A stretch of DNA of 64,000 bases from Lachnospiraceae bacterium (GTDB lineage Bacteria; Bacillota; Clostridia; Lachnospirales; Lachnospiraceae), in the NCBI GenBank assembly GCA_021770755.1, contig JAETQI010000019.1, positions 1-64,000 of the forward strand, in the 5' to 3' direction. The notes under the pieces are model-generated. The model was not told where the DNA came from, ran no database searches, and saw nothing but the letters and a program-made list of their open reading frames with translations. The position numbers and the translations under genes are program-made. The number at the start of each line of letters is the position of its first letter. The first letter of the stretch is position 1. Shown here piece by piece: positions 16,974-25,384 of this stretch.

Positions 16974-18050
16974 ATGAGAACTTATTTGGTGACTGGCGGT
17001 GCAGGTTTTATCGGGTCGAACTACATTCATTATATGTTTCGGAAATATGATAACGGGATCAGGATCATCAATGTGGATGCGCTGACCTATGCCGGAAATC
17101 TCGAGAATCTCAAAGAGATCGAGAAGAGGGACAACTACACGTTCATCAAGGCGGACATCACGGACAAGGAAGCGATCACAAAGATCTTTGCGGAGAATGA
17201 CATCGACAGGGTGGTGCATTTCGCGGCGGAGAGCCATGTGGACAGGAGCATCAGGGATCCGGAGGTCTTTGTGCGGACCAACGTGCTTGGCACGGCGGTG
17301 ATGCTCAACTGTGCCAAGGCGGCATGGGAGCTTTCGGACGGCAGCTTTCAGCCGGACAAGAAGTTCCTCCATGTTTCCACGGACGAGGTGTACGGCTCTC
17401 TCGAGGAGGACGGCGGATATTTCTATGAGACGACGCCGTATGCGCCGCACAGCCCGTACTCTGCGAGCAAGGCGTCATCGGACATGCTTGTGAGGTCGTA
17501 CATGGATACCTACCAGTTTCCGGCGAACATCACCAACTGTTCCAACAATTACGGCCCTTACCAGTTCCCGGAGAAATTTATCCCGCTGGTCATCAACAAT
17601 GCGCTGCAGGGAAAGAATCTCCCGGTGTACGGCGACGGTAAGAATGTGCGCGACTGGCTCTATGTCGAGGATCACGCAAAAGCGATCGACATGGTGCAGG
17701 AGAAGGGCAGGCTGTTTGAGACCTACAACATCGGCGGACACAATGAGAAGCAGAACATCGAGATCATCCATATCATACTCGAGACACTCCGGCAGCAGCT
17801 TGCGGACGATGATCCGAGGAAGAAACTGGTGTCGAAGGATCTGATCACGTATGTCGAGGACAGAAAAGGTCATGACAGGCGTTATGCGATCGCGCCGGAT
17901 AAGATCAAGGCGGAGATCGGCTGGGAGCCGGAGACGATGTTTCAGGAAGGGATCAGGCGGACGATCCGGTGGTACTTTGAGCATGAGGACTGGATGAAGA
18001 ATGCGACAAGCGGCGATTACCAGAAGTATTATGCGGAGATGTATCAGTGA
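16974..18050 (+). CDS. rmlB: dTDP-glucose 4,6-dehydratase
   Basis: A 358-residue extended SDR that converts dTDP-glucose to dTDP-4-keto-6-deoxyglucose, step two of dTDP-L-rhamnose synthesis. The NAD motif TGGAGFIGSNYIHY is at residues 7-20. HFAAESHVDRS near 83, STDEVYGSL near 128 with the catalytic Asp-Glu pair, and the YSASKASSD motif near 162 carrying the Tyr-x-x-x-Lys pair are all present. Length is normal for RmlB. The ATG at 16974 lies 10 bases after GGAGG. rmlA and rmlC follow, with a muramidase gene between them. Confidence 0.96.
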   Translation: MRTYLVTGGAGFIGSNYIHYMFRKYDNGIRIINVDALTYAGNLENLKEIEKRDNYTFIKADITDKEAITKIFAENDIDRVVHFAAESHVDRSIRDPEVFVRTNVLGTAVMLNCAKAAWELSDGSFQPDKKFLHVSTDEVYGSLEEDGGYFYETTPYAPHSPYSASKASSDMLVRSYMDTYQFPANITNCSNNYGPYQFPEKFIPLVINNALQGKNLPVYGDGKNVRDWLYVEDHAKAIDMVQEKGRLFETYNIGGHNEKQNIEIIHIILETLRQQLADDDPRKKLVSKDLITYVEDRKGHDRRYAIAPDKIKAEIGWEPETMFQEGIRRTIRWYFEHEDWMKNATSGDYQKYYAEMYQ

Positions 18051-18079
18051 TATCAACAATATGAAATGATCATAAAACA

Positions 18080-18112
18080 GGGAACGTCAGTACCGCAAGG
18101 TAGGGCGTTCCC
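18080..18112 (+). promoter_or_regulatory. Structured hairpin with GCAA tetraloop before rmlA
   Basis: GGGAACG (18080-18086) pairs with CGTTCCC (18106-18112). Inside, TACC and GGTA pair around a GCAA loop, a GNRA-type tetraloop. No T-run follows, so it is not a standard terminator. It could slow RNA decay or limit readthrough between rmlB and rmlA. Confidence 0.4.
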
Positions 18113-18174
18113 ACTTTGACATAATGTGCAGGGGACAGAACCTGCGTGGAATGATGAAAAGGAGCAGACGATCA

Positions 18175-19044
18175 ATGAAAGGTATTATATTAGCAGGCGG
18201 CAGCGGCACAAGACTCTATCCACTGACAAAGGCGATCTCCAAGCAGATCATGCCTGTCTACGACAAGCCGATGATCTATTACCCGCTGTCGACACTGATG
18301 CTTGCGGGGATCAGGGATATCCTGATCATCTCGACGCCGCGCGATCTGCCGGTGTTTGAGGAATTGTTCGGCACGGGAGAACAGCTTGGACTGCGCATGG
18401 AATATGCAGTGCAGGAGCAGCCAAGGGGACTTGCGGATGCGTTCATCATCGGCGCTGATTTCATCGGAACGGATTCGGTGGCGCTGGTGCTTGGCGACAA
18501 CATTTTTTACGGACAGAGCTTTTCAAAGCTTCTGCAGCGTGTCGCGGCAAAAGAGAACGGCGCTACCATATTCGGATATTATGTGCGCGATCCGCGGGAG
18601 TACGGCGTAGTCGAGTTTGACAAGGACGGAAGGGCGATCTCCATCGAGGAGAAGCCGCAGAAGCCAAAGAGCAATTATGCAGTGCCGGGACTGTATTTTT
18701 ATGACAACGATGTCGTGGAGATCGCAAGGAACGTCAAGCCCTCCGCGAGAGGCGAGATCGAGATCACGAGCATCAACAACGAGTACCTCCGGCGCGGGAC
18801 GCTGGCAGTGGAGACGATGGGGCGCGGTTTTGCGTGGCTTGACACCGGAAACCATGATTCGCTGCTCGATGCCGCTGACTTTGTCTGCGCGTTTCAGAAG
18901 CGGCAGGGACTATACATCTCCTGCATCGAGGAGATCGCATATAAGAGAGGGTTCATCACAAGAGACCAGTTGCTCGAGCTTGCGGAGCCTTTGATGAAGA
19001 CGGATTACGGAAAGTATCTTGTAGAGGTTGCCAATGGACTCTAA
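18175..19044 (+). CDS. rmlA: Glucose-1-phosphate thymidylyltransferase
   Basis: A 289-residue nucleotidyltransferase making dTDP-glucose from glucose-1-phosphate and dTTP, the first step of dTDP-rhamnose synthesis. The signature [18 protein letters not shown] occupies residues 3-20, with [15 protein letters not shown] after it, LGDNIFYG near 108 and [13 protein letters not shown] near 159. Length matches the short RmlA class. The start at 18175 follows AAAAGGAG; an in-frame ATG further upstream would add a basic tail unlike RmlA. Its end overlaps the start of the next muramidase gene by 11 bases. Glucose-1-phosphate could come from the phosphoglucomutase at 31.8 kb. Confidence 0.96.
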   Translation: MKGIILAGGSGTRLYPLTKAISKQIMPVYDKPMIYYPLSTLMLAGIRDILIISTPRDLPVFEELFGTGEQLGLRMEYAVQEQPRGLADAFIIGADFIGTDSVALVLGDNIFYGQSFSKLLQRVAAKENGATIFGYYVRDPREYGVVEFDKDGRAISIEEKPQKPKSNYAVPGLYFYDNDVVEIARNVKPSARGEIEITSINNEYLRRGTLAVETMGRGFAWLDTGNHDSLLDAADFVCAFQKRQGLYISCIEEIAYKRGFITRDQLLELAEPLMKTDYGKYLVEVANGL

Positions 19045-20338
19045 GGGAAAGAAGATCGGAATACTGTTTTTGCTGTGCGCACTGCTCGCGGTCATGGCTG
19101 CGGTCGTGCTGGTGAATTACAACCGTTTCCAGGGAAAGGGCGCAAGCCCCGCCGCCAGCAGTACGGACAGCGGCCCTGAGATCATCGAAGCGGACGGAAA
19201 GGTGCACGGCGCGGATTTGTCGGCATTTCTAAAGGACAGTGATTTCTTTGACGCCGATGTGCCAAACAGCTCTAACCAGAATACATATGATGAGGTGGAT
19301 GAAAACGGGGATCCGGTGCGCAGTCTCACGATCTCGGCAAGCTCCGTGGAGCGCGACATCAGAGTGAAGGTCATGGATGACAAGGGATATGTGGTATCGG
19401 GACAGGAGTTTGCAGTCAAAGTGGCGGATACGGGCGTGTACGTCGACGAGGACAGGGACGGTGTCATACTGATCTCCGATATCAAGCCCGGGGAGTACAA
19501 GGTTTCGCTGGAGGAGCAGCAGGGCTTCAAGGTGCCGGCTTCCCCGGTCAGCGTCAGGGTGAAGTCGATCGTGTCCTACACGGTCATCGATGATATCGAT
19601 TTCTTTGTCCATGCGGAATCCGAGGTCGATATCTTAAAGGAGGACACCAAGGACAAGAAACTCGACAGCGAGGACGAGGATGATTCCCAGTACACGGCAC
19701 TGCTTGACATGGAGGATGACGAGCGCGCAAACGCGGTCAAGCTTGGCATTGACGTGTCGAAGTGGAACGGCGAGATCGACTGGGAGGTTGTGAAGGCGGA
19801 GGGCGTTGACTTTGCGATCATACGGTGCGGTTACAGGGGTTCCTCCTCGGGATGGCTGCTCGAGGATCCGTATTTTTATAAGAATCTGACGGGCGCGAAG
19901 AAGGCGGGCATCAAGGTGGGCCTGTATTTCTTCACGCAGGCGACGACTCTCGTGGAGGCGGTCGAGGAGGCGAGTATGGTGGTATCCCTGCTTGGCGATA
20001 CCAAGATCGAGTATCCGGTCTTTATCGACACGGAGGGCGCCGGCGGAAACGGAAGGGCGGACAACCTGGATCCGGGAACGAGGACGGCGGTGGTCAACGC
20101 GTTCTGCCAGACGATCCAGAACGCGGGGCTTGAGGCAGGCGTATATTCCGGCCGCAACTGGTTTTATAACAACCTTATCGTGGATGAGATGGAGGCACCG
20201 AATGTGTGGCTCGCAGAGTACAGGCAGACACCTCTGTATGAAGGACGGTACGACATGTGGCAGTACACGTCAAGCGGCAGTGTCGCCGGTATCGAGGGAA
20301 GAGTGGACTTAAATATCAGCTATCTGGGAATCGAGTGA
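19034..20338 (+). CDS. Second membrane-anchored GH25 muramidase
   Basis: A 434-residue protein with an N-terminal membrane anchor ([20 protein letters not shown] near residues 7-26), an SpaA/Ig-like domain near 100-190 ([18 protein letters not shown]), an acidic linker near 200-230 and a GH25 domain from about 237 to the end. GH25 motifs are [24 protein letters not shown] and the acidic FIDTEG. It resembles the C-terminal third of the protein at 13.3 kb and shares its Ig-like module, so the two look like paralogues. It overlaps rmlA, which implies that wall cleavage is made together with rhamnose supply. A TTG at 19028 is an alternative start. Confidence 0.9.
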   Translation: MDSKGKKIGILFLLCALLAVMAAVVLVNYNRFQGKGASPAASSTDSGPEIIEADGKVHGADLSAFLKDSDFFDADVPNSSNQNTYDEVDENGDPVRSLTISASSVERDIRVKVMDDKGYVVSGQEFAVKVADTGVYVDEDRDGVILISDIKPGEYKVSLEEQQGFKVPASPVSVRVKSIVSYTVIDDIDFFVHAESEVDILKEDTKDKKLDSEDEDDSQYTALLDMEDDERANAVKLGIDVSKWNGEIDWEVVKAEGVDFAIIRCGYRGSSSGWLLEDPYFYKNLTGAKKAGIKVGLYFFTQATTLVEAVEEASMVVSLLGDTKIEYPVFIDTEGAGGNGRADNLDPGTRTAVVNAFCQTIQNAGLEAGVYSGRNWFYNNLIVDEMEAPNVWLAEYRQTPLYEGRYDMWQYTSSGSVAGIEGRVDLNISYLGIE

Positions 20339-20433
20339 CCGGATATCCTGCAATGGAAATGAAGGGCTCAGGATAGTACTGGTATAGTGAACAAAATGAA
20401 ATCAACTGAAACAGGGAAAGGAATCTTGAAAAT

Positions 20434-21000
20434 ATGGGAAAGATTACAGTGGAGGAATGCACGGCGGATGGGGTGGTCATAGAGGGACTTAAGGTGATCA
20501 CGCCGCAGGTGTTTGGGGATAACAGAGGTTATTTTATGGAGACCTACAACTATAACGATTTTAAGGAAGCGGGCATCGACCATGTATTCGTGCAGGACAA
20601 CCAGTCGGCGTCGAAGAGGGGGGTCCTTCGGGGACTGCATTTTCAAAAACAGTATCCGCAGGATAAGCTCGTCCGCGCCGTGCGGGGAGAAGTGTATGAT
20701 GTGGCGGTGGATCTGCGGGAGGGATCGAGAACCTATGGAAAATGGTTTGGTGTTCTCCTGTCAGAAGAGAACAAGAAACAGTTTTTTGTTCCCAAGAATT
20801 TTGCCCATGGATTTCTTGTGCTGTCAGAGTATGCGGAGTTTTGTTACAAATGTACGGATTTCTATCATCCGAATGATGAGGGCGGGCTGCTGTGGAGCGA
20901 TCCTGATATCGGCATCGAGTGGCCGATCCCGGAAGGGATGGAGCTGATCTTTTCCGAGAAGGATCAGAAGTGGGGCGGAATAAAGGATTTTAGGCGATGA
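20434..21000 (+). CDS. rmlC: dTDP-4-dehydrorhamnose 3,5-epimerase
   Basis: A 188-residue cupin-type epimerase, third enzyme of dTDP-L-rhamnose synthesis. Visible motifs are FGDNRGYFMETYN near residues 27-39, QDNQSASKRGVLRGLHFQ near 56-73 with the catalytic histidine, VDLREGSRTYGKW near 93-105 and PKNFAHGFLVLSE near 119. Length matches the family. Its stop overlaps the start of the ABC permease (ATGA), tying rhamnose supply to polysaccharide export. No rmlD (final reductase) is found in the window. Confidence 0.95.
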   Translation: MGKITVEECTADGVVIEGLKVITPQVFGDNRGYFMETYNYNDFKEAGIDHVFVQDNQSASKRGVLRGLHFQKQYPQDKLVRAVRGEVYDVAVDLREGSRTYGKWFGVLLSEENKKQFFVPKNFAHGFLVLSEYAEFCYKCTDFYHPNDEGGLLWSDPDIGIEWPIPEGMELIFSEKDQKWGGIKDFRR

Positions 21001-21818
21001 GGAATAGTTTAGCAGGGTTGTGGCAGTCGAGACAGTTGATCTGGAAGCTGGCAAAAAATGACTTTAAAAACCGATTTGCAGGCTCATATCTCGGGCGCGT
21101 CTGGGCTTTTGCGCAGCCTGTCGTGACGGTGCTGCTGTACTGGTTTGTGTTTGGATATATCATGATGCCGGACAAGAAGGAGCTGCTCACGGCAGGGACG
21201 GAGGCACCCTATGTGCTGTGGCTGACGGCGGGGCTCGTGCCGTGGTTTTATTTCAGCGAGGCGGTCAGCAACGGGACGACATCCCTGCTCGAATACAGCT
21301 ATCTGGTGAAAAAGGTCGTATTTCAGATCCGCATTATTCCGGTGGTGAAGCTGATCGCGGCGTCTTTCATCCATATCTTCTTTGTGGCGTTTATGCTCGT
21401 ATTGTATGTGTGCTATGGTTATACGCCGGATCTGTATCTGCTGCAGCTACCCTATTTCAGTTTCTGCATGTTTATGTTTGTGCTGGCGCTGAGCTACACG
21501 ACCTGCGCGATCGCTGTCTTTTTCAGGGATCTGATGCAGATCGTCAATATCTTTCTGCAGGTAGGCATGTGGGCGACACCGATCCTGTGGAACATCAGAT
21601 TTCTGGACGGGAAGCCGCTGCTCCAGGGGATCATCAGGTGCAACCCGGTCTTTTACATTGTCAATGGTTACAGGGACGCCATGTTTGCCGATAGCTGGTT
21701 CTGGCAGGGATCCATGGGGGGCATGACGGTGTATTTCTGGATCGTCACCGCTGTCCTGTTCGCGGTGGGGACATTGATCTTTAAAAGGCTTAAAGTACAC
21801 TTTGCCGATGTGCTGTAG
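20997..21818 (+). CDS. Polysaccharide ABC exporter, membrane subunit (Wzm/TagG/RfbA-like)
   Basis: A 273-residue ABC-2 type permease with six predicted helices. The N-terminal amphipathic segment (LAKNDFKNRFAGSYLGRVWAF) and the later IPVVKLIAASFIHIFF and NPVFYIVNGYRDAMF motifs are typical of polysaccharide exporters such as Wzm and TagG. It starts inside the rmlC stop codon and is followed after 35 bases by the ATPase. Together they should move a finished lipid-linked polymer across the membrane. Confidence 0.93.
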   Translation: MRNSLAGLWQSRQLIWKLAKNDFKNRFAGSYLGRVWAFAQPVVTVLLYWFVFGYIMMPDKKELLTAGTEAPYVLWLTAGLVPWFYFSEAVSNGTTSLLEYSYLVKKVVFQIRIIPVVKLIAASFIHIFFVAFMLVLYVCYGYTPDLYLLQLPYFSFCMFMFVLALSYTTCAIAVFFRDLMQIVNIFLQVGMWATPILWNIRFLDGKPLLQGIIRCNPVFYIVNGYRDAMFADSWFWQGSMGGMTVYFWIVTAVLFAVGTLIFKRLKVHFADVL

Positions 21819-21853
21819 AGACGGCAAAGGATACTCAGGATACAGGGGGAACT

Positions 21854-23203
21854 ATGGAAGACAAACATCTGCAAACAGAACGAAGCGCTGCGTCTGCCGG
21901 GATCGCGATCGCGGTGGAGCATGTCAGCAAGGTATACAAACTCTATGACAGGCCGATGGACAGGCTCAAGGAAGCCCTGAAGCTGACCAGACAGCAGAAG
22001 TACCGCGAGGCGCATGCGCTGTCTGACATTTCTTTTGACGTGGGGCAGGGGGAGTGTGTCGGGATCATCGGGACAAACGGTTCCGGCAAATCGACGATCT
22101 TAAAGATCATAACAGGTGTTCTTAATCCCACGAGCGGAAACGTTGCTGTCAACGGGCGGATTTCTGCGCTGCTGGAGCTGGGCGCCGGTTTTAACATGGA
22201 ATACACGGGGATCGAGAACATCTATCTCAACGGCACGATGAACGGCTTTTCCAACGAGGAGATCGACGCGAGGATGCAGGATATCCTGGACTTTGCAGAT
22301 ATCGGGGATTATGTCCGTCAGCCGGTGAAGACGTACTCGAGCGGTATGTTTGTGCGTCTTGCCTTCTCGGTGGCGATCAACATCGATCCGGAGATCCTGA
22401 TCGTCGACGAGGCGCTTTCCGTCGGAGATGTGTTCTTCCAGGCAAAGTGCTACCACAAGTTTGAGGAATTCAAAAAAATGGGCAAGACGATCATGATCGT
22501 GAGTCACGATCTGAGCAGTATCGCGAAATACTGCGACAGGGTGATCCTGCTCAATCAGGGCGTGAAGCTCGGCGAGGGCTCCCCCAAAGCGATGATCGAT
22601 GACTATAAGCGCGTTCTGGTGGGTCAGTACGAGCTTCCGGCGTCAAAGAAGGAGCAGAATCTTCTAAACGATGCGCAGATACAGGAGGCGGTTCAGACGC
22701 GTGCCGCCGCACAGAGGCGGGCGAGAGAGCGGACAGACGGGAGCGGGCAGGAGTCAAAGACGCTGGAGTACGGGACACAGGAGGCAGTGATCGAGGAGAT
22801 CTATCTGACAGACGACCGCGGGACGAGGACGAACTCGATCTTAAAGGGGCTTCCGTTCAATATATATATGAAGGTCAGGTTTTACCAGGATCTGCCGGCG
22901 CCGATCTTTGCCTTTTCGTTCAAGACGGCAAAGGGCACGGAGATCACAGGAACCAATACGATGTTTGAGAAGGCGTTTTTGGAGCCGGTGCAGTCCGGTG
23001 ACACGAAAGAGGTCTGTTTTACACAGAAGATGTCGCTGCAGGGCGGCGAGTATCTGCTCTCGTTTGGTGTGACAGGGTACGAGGGCGATGATTTCAAGGT
23101 GTATCACCGGCTCTATGACGCGCTCGATGTGACAGTCGTGTCTGACAAGAATACGGTGGGATATTACGACATGGATTCGGCCATATCTGTCAGAAGTGTG
23201 TAG
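21854..23203 (+). CDS. Polysaccharide ABC exporter, ATPase with Wzt-like C-terminal domain
   Basis: A 449-residue ATPase. The nucleotide-binding domain (residues 15-260) has Walker A GTNGSGKST near 75, the signature YSSGMFVRLAFSVAI near 159 and Walker B ILIVDEALSVGD near 180. A linker with charged and alanine-rich sequence follows, then a domain of about 150 residues from 295 onward that begins AVIEEIYLTDD. It resembles the Wzt C-terminal domain that recognises the capped end of the polymer in O9a-type O-antigen export. Simple TagH-type ATPases lack a Wzt-type domain. Its presence next to the methyltransferase-kinase protein supports export of a capped polymer. Confidence 0.92.
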   Translation: MEDKHLQTERSAASAGIAIAVEHVSKVYKLYDRPMDRLKEALKLTRQQKYREAHALSDISFDVGQGECVGIIGTNGSGKSTILKIITGVLNPTSGNVAVNGRISALLELGAGFNMEYTGIENIYLNGTMNGFSNEEIDARMQDILDFADIGDYVRQPVKTYSSGMFVRLAFSVAINIDPEILIVDEALSVGDVFFQAKCYHKFEEFKKMGKTIMIVSHDLSSIAKYCDRVILLNQGVKLGEGSPKAMIDDYKRVLVGQYELPASKKEQNLLNDAQIQEAVQTRAAAQRRARERTDGSGQESKTLEYGTQEAVIEEIYLTDDRGTRTNSILKGLPFNIYMKVRFYQDLPAPIFAFSFKTAKGTEITGTNTMFEKAFLEPVQSGDTKEVCFTQKMSLQGGEYLLSFGVTGYEGDDFKVYHRLYDALDVTVVSDKNTVGYYDMDSAISVRSV

Positions 23204-23248
23204 GCGGTTGATAAAAAGAAATAGAAGAATAGCGGGGTGAAGATCAGC

Positions 23249-25348
23249 ATGGCGGAAGAGACACAGGTGAAGCAGGAGAAGATCGGCAGTGTCACGATGG
23301 ATTACACATATTATACAGGGAAGGATCTGTACACGGATGGCGATATAGAGAACAAGATGCTCGACATAGCCATGTACAATCCACCGGAGGATTTTCCAAA
23401 GATCATTGAGGCGGAGAGGAGCTGGCCGGTCTTTTATCATTTCTCGCCGCTTCGGACGAATATCATAGACTGGATTCCGTTCAAGAAAACAGACAAGGTG
23501 CTTGAGATCGGATCAGGGTGCGGCGCGATCTCGGGTGCGCTCGCAAGGCGGGCGGGCAGTGTCACCTGCATCGACCTGTCAAAGAAGCGCAGTATGGTCA
23601 ATGCATACCGCAACCGCAATGAGGACAACATCACGATCATGGTCGGCAACTTCAAGGATATCGAGCCGCATCTCGACGAGGATTATGATTATGTGCTGCT
23701 GATCGGCGTCTTTGAGTACGGGCAGGCATATATCGGCGGCGAGAATCCCTACGAGGATTTTCTGCGGATCTGCGACCGCCACAGAAAGCTGGACGGGCGT
23801 CTGGTCATTGCGATCGAAAATAAGTTTGGATTAAAATACTGGGCAGGCTGCCGCGAGGATCATCTGGGAACGTATTTTTCCGGGCTGGAGGGTTATCATG
23901 AGGGCGGCACTGCGCGGACCTTTACGCGTCATGGTCTGGAAAAGCTGCTTGATAAGGCGGGGATCCACGAATATTCCTTTTACTATCCATATCCTGATTA
24001 CAAATTTGTGACGACGATCTATTCTGACCAATATCTTCCGAAAAAAGGTGAACTTAGCAACAATTTGAGAAATTTTGACCGGGAGAGGGTTCTGCTGTTC
24101 GACGAGAAGCAGGTGTTTGACGAGATCATAGAGGAGAAGGAGTTTCCGCTCTTCTCCAATTCTTATCTGCTGGTGGTCGGCGGTGCGCCGAACGTGATCT
24201 ATACGAAGTTTTCCAATGACAGGGTCGCCAAGTGGGCGATCCGCACGGCGATCGTCAGGGAGGCTCCCGGGCATGTGCATGTGGAGAAGCTGCCGGACAC
24301 TGAGGCGGCGTGCAGGCATCTTGCGAACACGAAGCAGGCATGCGAGCAGCTCTCTGCGCGGTACGAGAATACGAAGATCAACATCAACCAGTGCAGCGTC
24401 ATCGGCGATGATATCAAAAACGGCCTGTCCTTTGAATACTGCCGGGGGGAGACGCTGGAGAATCTGCTCGACGAGTGCCTGATGCGGACGGATGTGGCGG
24501 GCTTCAAGGCGCTGATCCAGGAATACATGCACTGGATCCACTACAACGAGGACACTTATACAGTCAGCAATTTTGACTTTATCTTTCCCAATATCCTTGT
24601 TGACGGGAAGCGGTGGCACGTCATCGACTATGAGTGGACCTTTGACAGACACATCGCGGCGAGAGATATCGCATTCCGTGCTTTTTACAACTACACGCTG
24701 GGCGGTGAGATGCGAAAAGCGTGCGAGGATCTTCTGATGAAGGACATCCTGGGATTTACGGACGATGAGATCAGGGCCGCGATCGCGGAGGAAAAAGAAT
24801 TTCAGTTGCGCATAACGGGAAGCCGCGCCTCGGCGGGACGCATGCGGGAGCTGATCGGAAACAGGGCGTACGGGCTTGAGGGAATGTTAAAGTACTGTCA
24901 TCACGCGGATATCAAGTATATCACGCAGATCTTTGTGGATTATGGCGAGGGCTTCACCGAGGAAAATTCCGTGAGGCTGCGGGACTGTTTTTCGGTCGGC
25001 AGGTATCTGAAACTTGAGTATGATATCCCGGATCAGGCTGTCAGGATCCGGATCGATCCGTGTACGTATCCGTGCCTGGTGGATATCCGCGAGATCAGGG
25101 CGGGGGAGCGGATCTACACGCCGGATGTCATCGAGGTGAACGGAAAATGGCAGGAGTGCGGCTCCATCGTGTTTGACAATGAGGATCCCAATATGGCGAT
25201 CGATGTCGTTGGCGGGAGTCATCTCACAGTGGATCTGGATGTGCTGGAGCTGACGCCGGCGTTTGCCAGCCAGATCGTGCAGAGCGCGGTGAAAGAGAGT
25301 TTTGTCACAAAGACAAAGGGGTTTCTTAAGACAAAGTTGAGAGGGTAG
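23249..25348 (+). CDS. Fused methyltransferase and kinase-like protein (WbdD-like)
   Basis: A 699-residue protein. Residues about 60-260 form a class I SAM methyltransferase with motif I VLEIGSGCGAISGALARR near 85-102 and DYDYVLLIGVFEYG near 145-158. Residues about 310-490 look like a protein-kinase fold: a lysine in HVEKLP, a catalytic-loop equivalent SNFDFIFPNILV (Asp, four residues, Asn) near 438-449 and a metal-loop equivalent VIDYEWTFD near 458. A further beta-rich region fills 570-690. The order methyltransferase-kinase matches WbdD, which caps the O9a polymer with methyl phosphate and sets chain length. The function here is inferred from that and from the exporter upstream. ATG 23249 follows GGGGTGA; GTG 23237 is an alternative. 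Confidence 0.8.
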   Translation: MAEETQVKQEKIGSVTMDYTYYTGKDLYTDGDIENKMLDIAMYNPPEDFPKIIEAERSWPVFYHFSPLRTNIIDWIPFKKTDKVLEIGSGCGAISGALARRAGSVTCIDLSKKRSMVNAYRNRNEDNITIMVGNFKDIEPHLDEDYDYVLLIGVFEYGQAYIGGENPYEDFLRICDRHRKLDGRLVIAIENKFGLKYWAGCREDHLGTYFSGLEGYHEGGTARTFTRHGLEKLLDKAGIHEYSFYYPYPDYKFVTTIYSDQYLPKKGELSNNLRNFDRERVLLFDEKQVFDEIIEEKEFPLFSNSYLLVVGGAPNVIYTKFSNDRVAKWAIRTAIVREAPGHVHVEKLPDTEAACRHLANTKQACEQLSARYENTKININQCSVIGDDIKNGLSFEYCRGETLENLLDECLMRTDVAGFKALIQEYMHWIHYNEDTYTVSNFDFIFPNILVDGKRWHVIDYEWTFDRHIAARDIAFRAFYNYTLGGEMRKACEDLLMKDILGFTDDEIRAAIAEEKEFQLRITGSRASAGRMRELIGNRAYGLEGMLKYCHHADIKYITQIFVDYGEGFTEENSVRLRDCFSVGRYLKLEYDIPDQAVRIRIDPCTYPCLVDIREIRAGERIYTPDVIEVNGKWQECGSIVFDNEDPNMAIDVVGGSHLTVDLDVLELTPAFASQIVQSAVKESFVTKTKGFLKTKLRG

Positions 25349-25384
25349 TGTGGGAAGGGATTCCCGAGTGGGGGATTTGCTGGT

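Noticed and set aside
18116-18150. TTGACA before rmlA as a promoter
   Set aside because: No -10 element at 16-18 bases; the TAAT that follows directly is too close.
25352-25366. Short GGGAA-TTCCC hairpin after the methyltransferase-kinase gene
   Set aside because: Only a five-base stem with no T-run, so it is not called a terminator.
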